A stretch of 32,122 bases of DNA from a virus: the IMG/VR virus record IMGVR_UViG_3300008262_000197, positions 1 through 32,122 of that record; one strand, given 5' to 3'. The position numbers were made by a program, and so were the translations under genes. The notes beneath the pieces were generated by a model. The model did no database searches and was not told the DNA's origin. It was given only the letters and a program-made list of their open reading frames with translations. Shown here piece after piece: positions 30,459 to 32,122 of the stretch. The first letter of the stretch is position 1. Each line of letters begins with the position of its first letter.

Positions 30459-32122
30459 ATGGCATATACAATTAACAAAACTGACGGAACAATTTTAGCC
30501 ACAGTGGCAGACGGTCAGATAGATGAGTTATCAACAGATCTTACACTCATAGGAAAAAACTACAGCGGCTTTGGTGAATCAATTAATGAAAATTTTGTCA
30601 AACTGCTGGAAAATTTTTCCAGCTCTAGCCAACCTACAAGTCCTATCAGAGGACAAATTTGGTTTGATGTAAGCGAATTAAAATTAAAAGTCTACAGTGG
30701 AACAGGTTTTGTGCCAGTGAGCTCTGCCACAATATCCAGTCAACAACCTTTGAATCTAGGTGTAGGAGATCTATGGTTCAATGATTTGGCAAAACAGTTG
30801 TATTTCTTTGACGGTTCAAACACTATATTATTAGGACCAGATTATTCTGTGCTTCAAGGTATTAGTGGACTAAAGGTAGTGAATATTTTAGACTCATTAA
30901 ATCAAAATCGAGTAGTGGTATACCTCTATACCAACGGCATATTGCTAGGTATTTTTTCCAAAGATGCATTCACTCCCAAATTGCCTATCGACGGATTTAG
31001 TGGTAGTATCATACCTGGATTCAGCGCAGGAACATTGGCTGGTTTAAAGTTTAATGTTACTGTGACAAACAGTGAAAAACTTGGAGGTCAGACTGCGAGC
31101 CTATATGTTAGAAACGATACAAGTAATATTGTTAACGGCCAGATTATTATTTCATCAAACTTAGGGTTGATTATTGGAGATGCAAACCAAGGACAGTTTC
31201 AAGTTCAAGATGGTAATTTAATAATTGCTAACATCGCTTCAAACAAACAGATGACTTTCAACGTTAGACGAGATGTTATCGCAGAAGCAGCAATCAATAT
31301 AGAAGCTGATGCTCGTCGAATTGATTTATATGATGGATTTCCTACCAGTGAAGTACAAATAGGTGGAAGTCTCACAGTGCAGGGAGACCTTACTGTGAAC
31401 GGAAACGTGGTCACAGTGAATACCAGCACAGTAACCATTGAAGATAAGAACATAGTGTTGGCCAAACAAACTGGTATTGTACCCACAGATACAAATGCAG
31501 CTGGCGGAGGTGTAGTACTACAAGGAGCCGCCAGCCATGTATTTTTATGGCACGATGTAGGTCAAGCAGCACAGGCCACTAGCGGGACTGCAACTGCTGA
31601 AGGCTACAATGATGCTATTCCTGCATTAGCCAGTGCTGCGTGGACCAGTTCAGAACACATAAATCTAGCCACAGGTAAAGAATTTAAAATTGACGGAGTA
31701 ACTGTGTTGTCGGGTACATCACTTGGTCCAGGTATAACTAGTATTCCGGGTGTAACCAGCTTCGGTGTGCAAACACAACTATCTGTAGATAGCCTATATC
31801 TCAATGATGCCGCTATACAGGTAACAACATCAAACACCGATTTATCGTTGCTTATCAACGGCACAGGCGGTCTTAATTTAGGCAGCAAAAAGATCAAATC
31901 AGTAGCAGACCCAACTTCTGCACAAGATGCTGCCACAAAAAATTATGTTGATAATACCATCAAAGCTAGAAGTATTGTACTCAGCCTGGATATATCTGAC
32001 GGTATTTCTAATGCAGGTATTGCTACATTATTAGAGCAGATTGCACCGGTAGCAGAGTACAACAACGGTACCATTGCTAGAGTGTTGTGTTCACTGTTGA
32101 TCAACAGCACCACTAATCTTGA
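30459..32122 (+). CDS. Second tail fibre protein, cut by the right edge
   Basis: An open frame runs from the ATG at 30459 (AAGG nine bases upstream) to the window end, 554 codons with no stop, so the C-terminus is missing. The first 240 residues are paralogous to the preceding fibre: NYSGFGESINENFVKLLENF, GQIWFDVSELKLKVYSG, VGDLWFNDLAKQLYFFDG and GIFSKDAFTPKLPIDGF. After that comes SLTVQGDLTVNGNVVTVNTS and TIEDKNIVLAKQ, a segment I recall from T4-like marine phage fibres. Further on, IKSVADPTSAQDAATKNYVD is a fibre repeat seen in many phages. No collar domain is reached before the edge. It probably forms a second fibre sharing the attachment site of the first. Confidence 0.85.
   Translation, partial: MAYTINKTDGTILATVADGQIDELSTDLTLIGKNYSGFGESINENFVKLLENFSSSSQPTSPIRGQIWFDVSELKLKVYSGTGFVPVSSATISSQQPLNLGVGDLWFNDLAKQLYFFDGSNTILLGPDYSVLQGISGLKVVNILDSLNQNRVVVYLYTNGILLGIFSKDAFTPKLPIDGFSGSIIPGFSAGTLAGLKFNVTVTNSEKLGGQTASLYVRNDTSNIVNGQIIISSNLGLIIGDANQGQFQVQDGNLIIANIASNKQMTFNVRRDVIAEAAINIEADARRIDLYDGFPTSEVQIGGSLTVQGDLTVNGNVVTVNTSTVTIEDKNIVLAKQTGIVPTDTNAAGGGVVLQGAASHVFLWHDVGQAAQATSGTATAEGYNDAIPALASAAWTSSEHINLATGKEFKIDGVTVLSGTSLGPGITSIPGVTSFGVQTQLSVDSLYLNDAAIQVTTSNTDLSLLINGTGGLNLGSKKIKSVADPTSAQDAATKNYVDNTIKARSIVLSLDISDGISNAGIATLLEQIAPVAEYNNGTIARVLCSLLINSTTNL

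Overview
The window looks like part of the genome of a T4-like myovirus (tailed phage, contractile tail). It carries recognisable homologues of the T4 proteins gp46, gp47, gp55, gp53, gp5, gp25 and gp6, a likely tail-tube-cap protein and a gp12-type collar fibre. The overall style resembles the marine T4-like phages of cyanobacteria and SAR11: a gp5 without lysozyme, very long wedge and fibre proteins, and fibre segments of the 'LTVQGDLTVNG' type. That resemblance comes from memory of those families. The host cannot be read from this sequence. I see no tRNA, integrase, insertion sequence or CRISPR.

Left block, minus strand, about 166-4520: gp55-like late sigma factor, then a tight operon of gp47 (Mre11-type nuclease), gp46 (Rad50/SbcC-type ATPase), a 76-residue basic protein and a stand-alone GIY-YIG nuclease. 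In the operon each gene overlaps the next by 1 to 4 bases, which suggests translational coupling. These are recombination and transcription-switch genes. The first 165 bases hold no gene I can support.

The short divergent spacer 4521-4603 carries a motif close to the T4 late promoter (AATAAATA versus TATAAATA), pointing right into the structural genes. The sigma factor that would read such promoters is encoded just to the left.

Right block, plus strand, 4604 to the right edge, is a continuous baseplate and fibre operon: tail-tube-cap-like protein, gp53, probable hub protein, gp5 without lysozyme, gp25, a long gp6, a 4576-residue giant protein, a 219-residue protein of unknown role, a collar-domain fibre, and a second fibre that runs off the right edge. 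Gene gaps are 1-8 bases, except 41 bases before gp6. Together these genes would build the baseplate hub, the wedges and the host-contacting appendages.

The most unusual element is the giant protein at 13974-27704, 43% of the window, sitting where T4 keeps gp7. It appears to be a mosaic of beta-domains: a degenerate cupredoxin-like domain, six copies of a small aromatic carbohydrate-binding-like module (CBM5/12 style), six FG-GAP-type propeller blades, two GxGY-type modules and a run of 'DGST' fibre-like modules. Four of the six small modules lie inside another domain: one splits the cupredoxin-like fold and three sit within consecutive propeller blades. This reads as a wedge scaffold into which surface-binding modules have been inserted.
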